A stretch of 50,760 nucleotides of DNA. It comes from an uncultured Paracoccaceae bacterium (lineage in GTDB: Bacteria > Pseudomonadota > Alphaproteobacteria > Rhodobacterales > Rhodobacteraceae). Shown piece by piece: positions 1 to 7,897 of the stretch (its first letter is position 1; every line of letters starts with the position of its first letter). The notes under the pieces are model-generated. The model had not been told where the DNA came from. It searched no databases and saw nothing but the letters and a program-made list of their open reading frames with translations. The stretch covers positions 1 to 50,760 of the forward strand of contig CALFSV010000276.1 in assembly GCA_937916485.1 (NCBI GenBank), written 5' to 3'. The translations under genes were made by a program, and so were the position numbers.

Positions 1-359
1 GGTAGCGAACAGGCGGGAAGGAGGCAAGTTGCTGCGCCTTCGGCCGACTGAAAGCCGGCAGGGTCCGACGCCCTCACCACACTACCGCGCTTCACCGCCA
101 AACCGCTCGTCTGGAAACGTGGCATTCTGACGGAATCGTGTATCGGCGGCGATCCGGGGCCATTGGGATGGCACCGGGTTTTCGGCAGCCTTTAACAACC
201 TGGGCGTGTTGGTGTCGGGATTGTGTCGTTGATATGGCGGGCTGGAAAGCGCCACCTTTGCGGTGCCCATTTTTTTGGCAATCGGCGGAGTTCATCCGAC
301 GCTCTCCCGCGGCTCAGAATAGTCCTAAGCCGCGGAAACCGACCCATTTGGATAGGTCT
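1..359. other. left-edge stretch with no supported gene
   Basis: No reading frame here has a convincing start, ribosome-binding site or recognisable motif. The short open frames on both strands look like chance frames in GC-rich DNA. The only structure I can point to is the inverted repeat at 307-335, listed separately, which lies just downstream of the AHL synthase gene on the minus strand. The region may be the downstream flank of a gene beyond the left edge. Confidence 0.5.
307..335 (-). terminator. inverted repeat downstream of the AHL synthase gene
   Basis: Perfect 8-bp arms CCGCGGCT (307-314) and AGCCGCGG (328-335) are separated by 13 nt, about 25 nt beyond the stop codon of the minus-strand luxI-type gene. 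There is no U-tract after it on either strand, so it is at best a weak or Rho-assisted terminator or an mRNA 3'-end stabiliser. Confidence 0.35.
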
Positions 360-1115
360 TCAGGAGGATTGTAGCGATACGTTCATCAGGGCGGCCTGGC
401 TTTTTTCGTTGTCGAAATCCATCAAGCGGCCCACCGGCAACGCGCTTAGGAGACCCAACCGCGTCATCCACCGGCTGAACACTGCCGGCACGATTCCGAT
501 GACATGACTGGCGCCAAGATCTCGGGCCGTCGATGACATTTGTTGCATCAGAAGCGTCTGGATTGCGATCCGCCGATTTGAAGGAACAGACGGTACGACA
601 AAGAGGCGCGTCGCCTCCCAGATGTAGGGTTTTGTCGGTGCGTCCATGTACAAAAGGTCACTTGGAATGTTGGGCAGAAGACCAAGCTGCGCATCCCGTA
701 TCATGTAGCTGTGAAGGCCGCAGGTACGATCTGTGGGGATCAACCGCACTCCGGCCATCACTTCTCCATACTCATGAAGAACGATCCAGCGTGCGTAAGG
801 TGTGTCGTATTGATCGAATTCCATACCGTCCACCTGGGGCAGGTCCCATCCCTTGGTGTCGATGAATGTTTCCCGACGCGCACGCAGGTAGTCAATCATC
901 AACTCGCCATGATGATGGAGGTTGCTGAACGACAAGGTACTTGCGCGCAAACGCGCGTGATCGGGCGAAATATCGCGATTGACCACAACCGGCTTTGACC
1001 GCTTGAGCCTACGAAATGGTTGTCGAGAGTCCTTCCACAGACTGTCTTGCGGAACCAACTCTGGAAATACTGCGAGTGCCCTGGCTGTCGCCTGCGCCTC
1101 TACGGGTATGCCCAT
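360..1115 (-). CDS. LuxI-family acyl-homoserine-lactone synthase
   Basis: Predicted to make an N-acyl-homoserine lactone signal from S-adenosylmethionine and an acyl carrier. The 251-residue protein carries the invariant LuxI residues at the family spacing: R80 and F84, W90, D101 and D104 in FDQYD, R124 in AGVRLIPTD, and E167/R170 in WEATRLF. The LuxI core normally begins near residue 1, but here about 65 extra residues precede it. ATG at 1115 is chosen because GAGG lies 7 nt upstream; a TTG one codon earlier is less likely. If the extension is not translated, a start near residue 61-73 would be needed, but no good ribosome-binding site is visible there. No luxR gene lies beside it in the window; the divergent neighbour is a histidine kinase. 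The acyl chain specificity cannot be read from sequence. Confidence 0.88.
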   Translation of the reverse strand: MGIPVEAQATARALAVFPELVPQDSLWKDSRQPFRRLKRSKPVVVNRDISPDHARLRASTLSFSNLHHHGELMIDYLRARRETFIDTKGWDLPQVDGMEFDQYDTPYARWIVLHEYGEVMAGVRLIPTDRTCGLHSYMIRDAQLGLLPNIPSDLLYMDAPTKPYIWEATRLFVVPSVPSNRRIAIQTLLMQQMSSTARDLGASHVIGIVPAVFSRWMTRLGLLSALPVGRLMDFDNEKSQAALMNVSLQSS

Positions 1116-1264
1116 CAAAATGCCTCAAACTTATTATTGATCCCAAAAAACCGGAAGTTACATGTTTTGGCCACACTAGCGCCCACAACTACCTGCAATA
1201 TCTGATTATCGTGTTGAGAAACCCACAGTATGAGACCGCTAATTTGATCATCGCGCCGTAGCCG

Positions 1265-1281
1265 AACTGCAGCTCACAGTT
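1265..1281. promoter_or_regulatory. short inverted repeat in the luxI/kinase divergent region
   Basis: AACTG (1265-1269) and CAGTT (1277-1281) form a small dyad about 85 nt upstream of the histidine kinase start and 150 nt upstream of the luxI-type start. It does not match the usual lux-box spacing (CTG-N10-CAG), so it is only a candidate regulator site in the shared 249-bp promoter region. Confidence 0.2.
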
Positions 1282-1364
1282 GCACAACGCAAGTCGGACG
1301 AATAGCATTTTGAACGGAAATGGCTCTTGGTTGAGCGATTATCCGCACATCGAACGGATAGAAC

Positions 1365-2828
1365 ATGACATCGCCTACCCAGGCCAACGCTGGTTCATCA
1401 TCTGAAGAGACGCAAAAGCTGATCCGTCAGATGCGGCACTATTCGGCTGTCGGTCTGAGGCTGTTTGCGCAGCGGCAAATGATTTTTGCCGCCGCGATCG
1501 GCCTTGCGGCATTCTATTACGAGGCGTGGATTGCGATCACGACGCTGGTGCTGATCGTTTTGTCAGAGGCCTACGACTACTGGATCTTCCTTCAGATCCG
1601 CCGTTGGCGCGGCCAGGATAGTCGAACCGCCAAGCGCTTTCTCTACAAGATATACTTTGGCACCATCCTTAGTGCGAGCGTGATCAGTTTCTTCTCGCTC
1701 GGCATCGCGATGGGCCAGGGACCTACAACCCATTTTATGCCCTTGTTCCTATTGTTTGCCGCCGCTTTGTTTGCTGCCATGAACAACCACCACCTGGTGT
1801 CCGTACTTGTGCTGCGGCTCATCATCTATGGTCTAGTCTTTCTGTTTATCCCGATCCGCGACATCTGGATGACCAGTGCGCCGCTGCAATCGGAACTCTG
1901 GACGCAGTTCTTCACGAGCATCTTTGTCCTATACTTCATCGTGGACTGTTCGCGCATCTACCTGAATTTCTACCGTGCCAATGTTCAGGCCTTGGACGCC
2001 CTCAAGGTCGAGCATGAAAAGACCAAGATGGCCTATCGTGCCAAGTCCGAGTTCCTGTCCACGGTCAGCCACGAGTTGCGGACTCCCTTGGCATCCATCA
2101 AAGGCTCGCTCGACATCGCCAACTCTGGCGCGCTGGGCGAAATTCCAGACAAGGTCAGCAGCGTCCTGACGATTGCACAGCGCAACAGTGTGCGCCTAAA
2201 TTTGCTGATCGAGGAAATCCTCGACCTGCAAAGCATCGAGTCGGGCAAGATGGCCTTCAAGTTCAAGCCGGTCAACCTGGCCCAGCTCCTTACGAATGCC
2301 GTCAACGCGAACACCCCATTTGCGCATACTTGCAAGGTCAACGTAGAATTGGAGCCACCCCCGAACGATGTTTTCATCTGTGCCGATCAGACAAGGGTCG
2401 AGCAGGTCTTGGCCAATATGTTGTCCAATGCGGCTAAGTTTTCACATCCCGAAGGCAAGATCATTGTCCGGGCAACGGTCGAAAACCAGATGGTACGCAT
2501 CGAGATCGTCGACGAGGGGATCGGACTCTCCGAGGACGATCACGACAGGGTCTTCGACCAGTTCAGCCAAGTCGACTCTTCCGACAATCGGCATTTCGGC
2601 GGGACCGGGCTTGGGATGAACATCTCCAAGCGCATCATGGAAGCGCACGACGGCTTGATCGACTACACCAAGAACAAGGGTCCTGGTACGACGTTCTTCC
2701 TCGAAGTCGCTCGTTGCGAGGCCTCTGACAAGACAGAAGATGGTACGACAAGCACCTCCAAGCGCGGCATATTCACGCTCCACGACGGGGGTCTGGACGA
2801 AAAGAAGATCGACCGAAAGGCCTCCTGA
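1365..2828 (+). CDS. orphan membrane-bound sensor histidine kinase
   Basis: A 487-residue sensor kinase. Residues about 35-195 hold roughly six hydrophobic segments forming a membrane sensor with little periplasmic loop. A short coiled linker (205-228) leads to the HisKA domain with the H-box SHELRTPL (phospho-acceptor H236). The HATPase domain shows the N-box (LANMLSNAAKFS), G1 (VDEGIGL), F-box (FDQFSQVD) and G2 (GGTGLGM). A charged tail of about 35 residues follows. It has no receiver domain and no response regulator gene next to it, so its partner must be elsewhere. It is transcribed divergently from the AHL synthase gene, which suggests a link to quorum sensing, but that is inference. The start ATG is preceded by GGA 7 nt upstream. 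The ligand is unknown. Confidence 0.9.
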   Translation: MTSPTQANAGSSSEETQKLIRQMRHYSAVGLRLFAQRQMIFAAAIGLAAFYYEAWIAITTLVLIVLSEAYDYWIFLQIRRWRGQDSRTAKRFLYKIYFGTILSASVISFFSLGIAMGQGPTTHFMPLFLLFAAALFAAMNNHHLVSVLVLRLIIYGLVFLFIPIRDIWMTSAPLQSELWTQFFTSIFVLYFIVDCSRIYLNFYRANVQALDALKVEHEKTKMAYRAKSEFLSTVSHELRTPLASIKGSLDIANSGALGEIPDKVSSVLTIAQRNSVRLNLLIEEILDLQSIESGKMAFKFKPVNLAQLLTNAVNANTPFAHTCKVNVELEPPPNDVFICADQTRVEQVLANMLSNAAKFSHPEGKIIVRATVENQMVRIEIVDEGIGLSEDDHDRVFDQFSQVDSSDNRHFGGTGLGMNISKRIMEAHDGLIDYTKNKGPGTTFFLEVARCEASDKTEDGTTSTSKRGIFTLHDGGLDEKKIDRKAS

Positions 2829-2840
2829 TCTTTTGATCAG
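2825..2840 (+). terminator. small hairpin over the kinase stop codon
   Basis: CTGATC (2825-2830), loop TTTT, GATCAG (2835-2840). The 6-bp stem includes the TGA stop. No T-tract follows, so terminator function is uncertain. Confidence 0.3.
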
Positions 2841-3082
2841 ACGCCCTCATGCCGGTTGATGCCTAGGTCATGACTTGACCAACTGTCAGATCTTCAAGGT
2901 AGCTCTATTGGAAACTGACCGTTACCGCGGTGTCCCGAAGCTCGCAGTCTTGCCAATATCTCGTCCTGCCCAAGCCATCTTGTTCTGCCATACAGAAACT
3001 CGACCCGGTGACGCCGTAGTGGCGGTTGTATCTTGAGTCACTTCTTTTGGTCATCGTTTTTGCAGTGAAGGAGCATTTATCC

Positions 3083-3628
3083 ATGGGTGGCATTGAGAAA
3101 AGCATGATGAGCGAGGCAGAAGTTCTTGCACGTGTTCTGGCTCAAGCGCCGGCTCCGGTTCAACCAGATGCCAAGCAAAGACCCGCGCCACAAAAGCGAC
3201 CATGGGACCTGCCCGGTTTTCAGGGCAAGGCACGTGTGTTGACTGACATCGGCCTGATGCCGCTCGAGGCGCTGCGTCGTCGCGACAAGGTCCGGCTTGC
3301 ATCGGGTGCTTATGTCCCGGTGATGATGGTAGACCGAATTGACCTTGATGAAGACTTTCTCAGGCGTCATCCCAATGCTCAGCCTGTCCTTATCACAGCG
3401 GGATCACTTGCACGTGGACGGCCCGAGGTCGATGTGGTCGTATCGCCAGCCCAAATGGTAAACGCCGCGCCATTACCTCAGGATAGCGGATTTCTGTCCG
3501 CGGCAGAGTTGGCGGTCCGGCCCGGAGTCATGGTCCGGCCAAGTGCAACCGCCACATACTTTGTGTTTCACGTCGGGCAGAAGTCCGATGTGCTGATCGA
3601 AGGCCTTTGGTGTCGCACGACGCCATGA
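3083..3628 (+). CDS. Hint-domain (Hint_2-like) protein without the nucleophilic cysteine
   Basis: A 181-residue protein whose residues about 50-175 resemble the Hedgehog/intein-type Hint_2 domain common in Rhodobacteraceae: an opening strand with VLTDIGLMPLEAL, a PVMMVDRI strand, an ITAGSLARGRPEVD segment and the VVVSPAQMV block that corresponds to the usual SPQH-type motif. The Cys or Ser that starts the Hint fold and performs the N-S acyl shift is not present at the expected place (GFQGKARV), and the only cysteine is near the C-terminus (LWCRTTP). It is therefore probably inactive for self-splicing. The start is set by AAGGAG 9 nt before the ATG at 3083; an upstream in-frame start at 3026 lacks this. 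Function unknown. Confidence 0.65.
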   Translation: MGGIEKSMMSEAEVLARVLAQAPAPVQPDAKQRPAPQKRPWDLPGFQGKARVLTDIGLMPLEALRRRDKVRLASGAYVPVMMVDRIDLDEDFLRRHPNAQPVLITAGSLARGRPEVDVVVSPAQMVNAAPLPQDSGFLSAAELAVRPGVMVRPSATATYFVFHVGQKSDVLIEGLWCRTTP

Positions 3629-3654
3629 CACCAATCGCCTAAAGCGGCGCCATC

Positions 3655-3675
3655 TTCAGGCGGAGAGCGCCTGAA
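3655..3675 (+). terminator. hairpin downstream of the Hint-domain gene
   Basis: TTCAGGCG (3655-3662) and CGCCTGAA (3668-3675) form a perfect 8-bp stem with a 5-nt loop, 27 nt after the stop codon. There is no clear T-run after it. It separates the Hint gene from the guanidine operon leader. Confidence 0.4.
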
Positions 3676-3786
3676 TAAGGGGCATTTGGACCTCAGTCGC
3701 ACAAAATACAGGCAATGCTTTGCGTGGCTGGTGACATGGCACAGCCATTGCTTTGCGAATCTGTCCGTCACAAGACCAATTGTCCT

Positions 3787-3901
3787 TGCAGGGTGTCTAG
3801 GGTTCCGCCGCATTTTCCGCGGGTCAGGACCGAGAGACGCCGCCCGGCGGGCCAAATCGCGCTGGGTACACGGCGGGGCAAAAACCCGGGAGAGCACTGC
3901 A
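3787..3901 (+). ncRNA. guanidine-I (ykkC) riboswitch aptamer
   Basis: The leader contains the conserved ykkC/guanidine-I blocks in order: CTAGGGTTCCG (3797-3807), GGACCGAGAGAC (3827-3838) and ACGGCGGGGCAAAAACCCGG (3870-3889), followed by GAGA. TGCAG (3787-3791) and CTGCA (3897-3901) can close the P1 stem. This class binds guanidinium and switches on downstream genes. It ends about 85 nt before the ATG of the ABC transporter binding-protein gene, so the whole gdm operon should be induced by guanidine. I cannot tell from inspection whether the expression platform acts by termination or by ribosome-site sequestration; the pyrimidine-rich stretch 3905-3960 would hold it. Confidence 0.9.
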
Positions 3902-3985
3902 AAGGTTGGCCTGTCTCTCGTCCCGTTCTGCCTATGGCCGCCTTCTGACGTCACCTTGGTGGAACGTACAGATCTGGAGATTGCC

Positions 3986-5041
3986 ATGACATTTAGAACA
4001 CTACTATTGACCGCCGCCGCAACGTCCATTTTGACGGCCCCTGCTGCTATTGCGCAGGAAAAGACCGAATTCCGTATTGCCTGGTCGATCTATGTCGGCT
4101 GGATGCCCTGGGGCTATATGGAAGACAGCGGCATCATGGATCGCTGGGCCGACAAATACGGCATCGACGTCGAGATCGTGCAGATCAACGACTATATCGA
4201 GTCGATCAACCAATACACCGCAGGCGCCTTTGACGGCGTGTCCGCGACAAACATGGACACCCTGTCCATTCCTTCCGGCGGCGGTGTCGATACCACGGCC
4301 CTGATCGTGGGCGACTATTCCAACGGCAATGACGCCATTATCCTCAAGGGCGAGGGCGACCTGACTTCGCTCGCAGGCCTGCCGGTGAACCTGGTGGAGC
4401 TGTCCGTCTCGCACTACCTGCTGGCGCGGGGCCTGGACAGCGTGGGCCTGTCCGAACGGGACCTAGACGGGGTCATCAACACCTCTGACGCCGACATGAT
4501 CGCCGCCTTTGCCGCCGATGAGGTTCAGGCTGTCGTCACCTGGAACCCCCTGGTAAGCGCCATCATGGAAGAGCCGGGGGCAAACATGCTCTTCGACAGC
4601 TCTGACATCCCCGGCGAGATCATCGACCTGATGGTCGTCAACACCGAGGTGCTTGAGGCCAACCCTGACTTTGGCAAGGCCCTCGTGGGGGCGTGGTACG
4701 AGACCATGGCCCTTATGGCTGCCGGTGACGAAGAGGCGCTGACCGCAATGGCCGAAGCCTCGGGAACCGATTTGGCGGGCTACAACGCCCAACTCGCCTC
4801 GACCGAGATGTTCTACGACCCCGCCGCCGCCGTCGCCTTTACCGAAAGTGCAGAGTTGCCCGCCACCATGGTCAGCGTGGCAGAGTTCCTGTTCGACAGG
4901 GGCATCCTTGGCGAAGGTGCGCCGTCGGCGGACTTTGTCGGCGTGGCCTACCCGGACGGTACGGTCACAGGGGATGCCAACAACGTGCAATTCCGCTTTG
5001 ACACGACCTACATGCAGATGGCGGCTGACGGCGGACTGTAA
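3986..5041 (+). CDS. guanidine ABC transporter, periplasmic binding protein (NitT/TauT type)
   Basis: A 351-residue exported solute-binding protein. Residues 1-23 are a signal peptide ending in AAIAQ, followed by a NitT/TauT-like fold with the opening FRIAWSIYVGWMPWGYMED. This is the family usually labelled as the urea-carboxylase-region ABC transporter binding protein. Here it sits directly under a guanidine-I riboswitch and in one operon with a guanidine hydrolase, so guanidine is the more likely ligand. The start ATG at 3986 has GGAGA 6 nt upstream. The frame stays open for 100 codons further upstream, but that stretch is the riboswitch and is not coding. The permease gene begins 24 nt downstream. 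Confidence 0.88.
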   Translation: MTFRTLLLTAAATSILTAPAAIAQEKTEFRIAWSIYVGWMPWGYMEDSGIMDRWADKYGIDVEIVQINDYIESINQYTAGAFDGVSATNMDTLSIPSGGGVDTTALIVGDYSNGNDAIILKGEGDLTSLAGLPVNLVELSVSHYLLARGLDSVGLSERDLDGVINTSDADMIAAFAADEVQAVVTWNPLVSAIMEEPGANMLFDSSDIPGEIIDLMVVNTEVLEANPDFGKALVGAWYETMALMAAGDEEALTAMAEASGTDLAGYNAQLASTEMFYDPAAAVAFTESAELPATMVSVAEFLFDRGILGEGAPSADFVGVAYPDGTVTGDANNVQFRFDTTYMQMAADGGL

Positions 5042-5065
5042 GGGCAAAAGGCCAGAGGCCCTGAC

Positions 5066-5881
5066 ATGCGCTGGATCAATCGACATCCAGGACGGGCCTT
5101 CGCAGCCTTTCTGATGATCCTGCCCTTTGTGGCAGTTGTCCTGGCCTATGCCATTGGCTCGGATATCCGCCGGGCGGAAAACCCGGCGGACAAGCTCTTA
5201 CCGGCCCCCTCCCAGATCGTCGCCACGGCCGAGCGTCTGGTGACGGAAGGGGACAGGCGATCAGGGCGCATCCTGTTTTGGGATGACACGGCGGCCAGCC
5301 TGAAGAGGCTTGCCATCGGCGTCGGCATTGCGGCCAGCATCGGCCTGATCTCGGGCCTCGCCATTGGCCTGATCCCGCTGATCCGGGCGGGGCTTGCAGG
5401 GTTTACCGCTGTCATCTCCATGGTGCCTCCCCTCGCTCTGTTACCAATACTCTTCATAACCTTCGGTCTGGGAGAGCTGTCGAAGGTCGCCCTGATCGTC
5501 ATCGGTATCACCCCGTTCCTGATCCGGGACCTGTCGCAGCGGGTGATCGAGATCCCGTCCGAACAGCTGATCAAGGCCCAAACCCTTGGCGCCTCCAGCG
5601 CGGTCATCGCACTCAGGGTTGCCCTGCCGCAGATCATGCCGCGCTTGATTCAGGCCGTTCGCCTGTCGCTTGGTCCTGCCTGGCTTTTCCTCATCGCGGC
5701 CGAGGCGATTGCCGCCGAAAACGGGCTCGGCTACCGCATCTTCCTTGTCCGGCGCTATCTGGCGATGGACATCATCCTCACCTATGTCGCCTGGATCACC
5801 CTGCTGGCCTTCCTGATGGACTGGGCCCTGCGCTGGCTGTCGAACCGGCTTTACCCCTGGGTCGGGGAGGGAGGGTTATGA
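5066..5881 (+). CDS. guanidine ABC transporter permease
   Basis: A 271-residue inner-membrane permease of the SsuC/TauC type. There is an N-terminal membrane anchor (residues 13-29), then five to six further hydrophobic segments from residue 85. The coupling loop with the EAA-like motif lies around residues 165-190 (QTLGASSAVIALRVALPQIM). It belongs with the binding protein before it and the ATPase after it, with which it shares an ATGA overlap (5878-5881), so the two are translationally coupled. Substrate guanidine is inferred from the riboswitch and gdmH context; the family label in databases often says urea or nitrate/sulfonate. Confidence 0.87.
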   Translation: MRWINRHPGRAFAAFLMILPFVAVVLAYAIGSDIRRAENPADKLLPAPSQIVATAERLVTEGDRRSGRILFWDDTAASLKRLAIGVGIAASIGLISGLAIGLIPLIRAGLAGFTAVISMVPPLALLPILFITFGLGELSKVALIVIGITPFLIRDLSQRVIEIPSEQLIKAQTLGASSAVIALRVALPQIMPRLIQAVRLSLGPAWLFLIAAEAIAAENGLGYRIFLVRRYLAMDIILTYVAWITLLAFLMDWALRWLSNRLYPWVGEGGL

Positions 5882-6648
5882 GCTTTGTCGCGGTCCGCGA
5901 TCTGTTCCAGTTCTACGGCCCCCGCCCGATCCTTGAGGGGGTCAACATCGATGTGGCCGAAGGGGAATTCATCTCCATTGTCGGGGCATCGGGCTGTGGC
6001 AAGTCCACCTTCCTGCGCCTGCTTTTGGCGCAAGAGCAGCCAACCCGGGGCGAAATCAGCATTGCTGGGGCAGCACCGGCCCGGGAACCCGGCCCTGACC
6101 GGGGGGTGGTATTCCAACGCTACTCGGTCTTTCCGCATATGACCGTGCGCGACAATCTGGTCGCCGCAGAGGCGTTTCGCAAGACGCGGCTTGGCAGTCT
6201 GTGGGGCAGGGCCAAAGCGGCGGCACACGAACGCGCGGATGAGACACTCGCCCGGATCGGCCTGTCGCATGTGGCGGATCAATATCCGTCGGCCCTGTCA
6301 GGCGGGATGCAGCAACGGCTTGCCATTGGTCAGGCCCTCGCCGGCCGCCCGCGTATCCTGTTGCTGGACGAGCCCTTCGGCGCGCTTGATCCGGGTACCC
6401 GGCTGGCGATGCATGACTTTCTGCAGGCCTTGCGGGCCGAGACACAGATGACCGTCTTTATGGTTACCCACGACCTGTCCGAAGGGTTCAAGCTCGGCGA
6501 CCGGGTCCTTGTCTTCGACAAGCCCCGCTGGGACCCGCAAGCGCCCGAGGCCTACGGCGCCACCATCACCTACGATTTCGATGCCAGAAACAACGGCATC
6601 CCGTTTCAAACCATCCAGGAGGAAACCAATGTTCTTCGGCCCCAGTGA
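5878..6648 (+). CDS. guanidine ABC transporter ATP-binding protein
   Basis: A 256-residue ABC ATPase. Walker A is GASGCGKST (about residues 38-46), the Q-loop region VVFQRYSVFPHMT, the signature LSGGMQQR, Walker B ILLLDEPFGALDP and the H-loop TH in MVTHDLSEG. It is of the NitT/TauT/SsuB class. Its start overlaps the permease stop by 4 nt, and its last 20 nt overlap the start of gdmH, so the transporter and the hydrolase are tightly coupled. The ribosome-binding site of gdmH lies inside its last codons. Confidence 0.9.
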   Translation: MSFVAVRDLFQFYGPRPILEGVNIDVAEGEFISIVGASGCGKSTFLRLLLAQEQPTRGEISIAGAAPAREPGPDRGVVFQRYSVFPHMTVRDNLVAAEAFRKTRLGSLWGRAKAAAHERADETLARIGLSHVADQYPSALSGGMQQRLAIGQALAGRPRILLLDEPFGALDPGTRLAMHDFLQALRAETQMTVFMVTHDLSEGFKLGDRVLVFDKPRWDPQAPEAYGATITYDFDARNNGIPFQTIQEETNVLRPQ

Positions 6649-7897
6649 TCGCAGCCGATCGCACCACCCCGCCGACCGCAAGGTCCGCGACCGGCACTTC
6701 CACCACCCGGACCTCAGCCAATTGCTGGGCTGGAAGGCCATGCAGAAAGAGGCCGATATTCCCGAAGGCGAATGGGAGAAAGAACGACAGTGGGCCCTGC
6801 GCATGGGCCTGACCGCCGCCGACAGCATCGAAGACCGCAATATCCCCACCTTCGCCAGGGGAGAGCTGCCGCACTACGCCGGCATCAACACCTTCCTCAA
6901 GGCCCCCTACGCCGAGGATGTGACCGAGGTGGGCGAGTATGACGCCACCGTCCTTGGGGCCCCGTTTGATGGTGGCACCACCTACCGCCCTGGCACCCGC
7001 TTTGGCCCGCAGGGCGTGCGCAAGATCAGCGCCCTTTACACGCCCTACAACTACGAGATCGGCGTCGACCTTCGCGAGGAAATGAGCCTGTGTGACGCTG
7101 GCGACATCTTCACCATCCCCGGCAACATCGAAAAGACCTTTGATCAGATCAGCCGGGCGGTCAGCCATGTATTTTCCTCTGGCTCCATGCCGATCATCAT
7201 CGGGGGTGACCACTCCATTGGCTTTCCTTGTGTGCGGGGCATTGCGGAATGTACCTCCAAGAAGATCGGGATCGTCCATTTCGACCGTCACGCCGACATT
7301 CAGGAAAAGGACCTGGATGAGAGGATGCACACCACACCATGGTTCCATTCAACCAACCTGCCCAACGTTCCGGCCAAGAACCTTGTCCAGGTCGGCATTG
7401 GCGGCTGGCAGGTCCCGCGCGAGGCGGTGAAGGTCGCGCGTGAGCGTCATACGAACATCATCACCATGTCGGACATGGAAAAGATGGGCATCGACAAGAC
7501 CGCCGAAATGGCGCTTGAGATGGCGTGGGACGGGGTGGACATGGTCTACATGTCCTTCGACATCGACAGCATCGACTGTGGTTTCGTTCCGGGTACGGGC
7601 TGGCCAGAACCCGGCGGCTTCCTCCCGCGTGAGGCGCTTGCTTTGGCCTCCAAAGTTGCGGCCGAAGGCATCTGCGGGATGGAGCTTGTCGAGGTTTCGC
7701 CCCCCTACGACCAGTCCGAGATTACGGCCCTGATGGGCACCCGCGTTATCGTCGATGTGCTTGGGGCCATGGTGTCCAACGGGACCTTGGGCAAACATCG
7801 TCGGCATATCGACAAGCCTGTGAGCTTGCCGATGGGTGACTATTGCGAGGCCACCCACGGCAAACGTTGGACCACCCGCGCAAAGATGAGGGACTGA
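6629..7897 (+). CDS. gdmH: guanidine hydrolase (guanidinase), ureohydrolase family
   Basis: Predicted to hydrolyse guanidine to urea and ammonium. The 422-residue protein is a ureohydrolase (arginase/agmatinase fold) with the metal-site motifs GGDHSIG, HFDRHADIQ and SFDIDSID. The segment CGFVPGTGWPEPGGFLPRE is typical of the guanidinase branch rather than agmatinase or arginase, as is the long N-terminal extension of about 100 residues. Known members need two nickel ions. The guanidine-I riboswitch and the importer upstream make the substrate assignment strong. ATG at 6629 is chosen because GGAGG lies 6 nt before it; an upstream in-frame start at 6509 would overlap the ATPase gene by 140 nt. 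The stop overlaps the next start (TGATG). No urease or urea carboxylase gene is in the window. Confidence 0.9.
   Translation: MFFGPSDRSRSHHPADRKVRDRHFHHPDLSQLLGWKAMQKEADIPEGEWEKERQWALRMGLTAADSIEDRNIPTFARGELPHYAGINTFLKAPYAEDVTEVGEYDATVLGAPFDGGTTYRPGTRFGPQGVRKISALYTPYNYEIGVDLREEMSLCDAGDIFTIPGNIEKTFDQISRAVSHVFSSGSMPIIIGGDHSIGFPCVRGIAECTSKKIGIVHFDRHADIQEKDLDERMHTTPWFHSTNLPNVPAKNLVQVGIGGWQVPREAVKVARERHTNIITMSDMEKMGIDKTAEMALEMAWDGVDMVYMSFDIDSIDCGFVPGTGWPEPGGFLPREALALASKVAAEGICGMELVEVSPPYDQSEITALMGTRVIVDVLGAMVSNGTLGKHRRHIDKPVSLPMGDYCEATHGKRWTTRAKMRD

Noticed and set aside
1149..1281. lux box between the AHL synthase and the histidine kinase
   Set aside because: I looked for CTG-N10-CAG type dyads. 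The nearest dyad has the wrong spacing, so I do not call a lux box.
3686..3985. 100-codon N-terminal extension of the guanidine binding protein
   Set aside because: This stretch contains the riboswitch aptamer, and the signal peptide and ribosome-binding site are at 3986.
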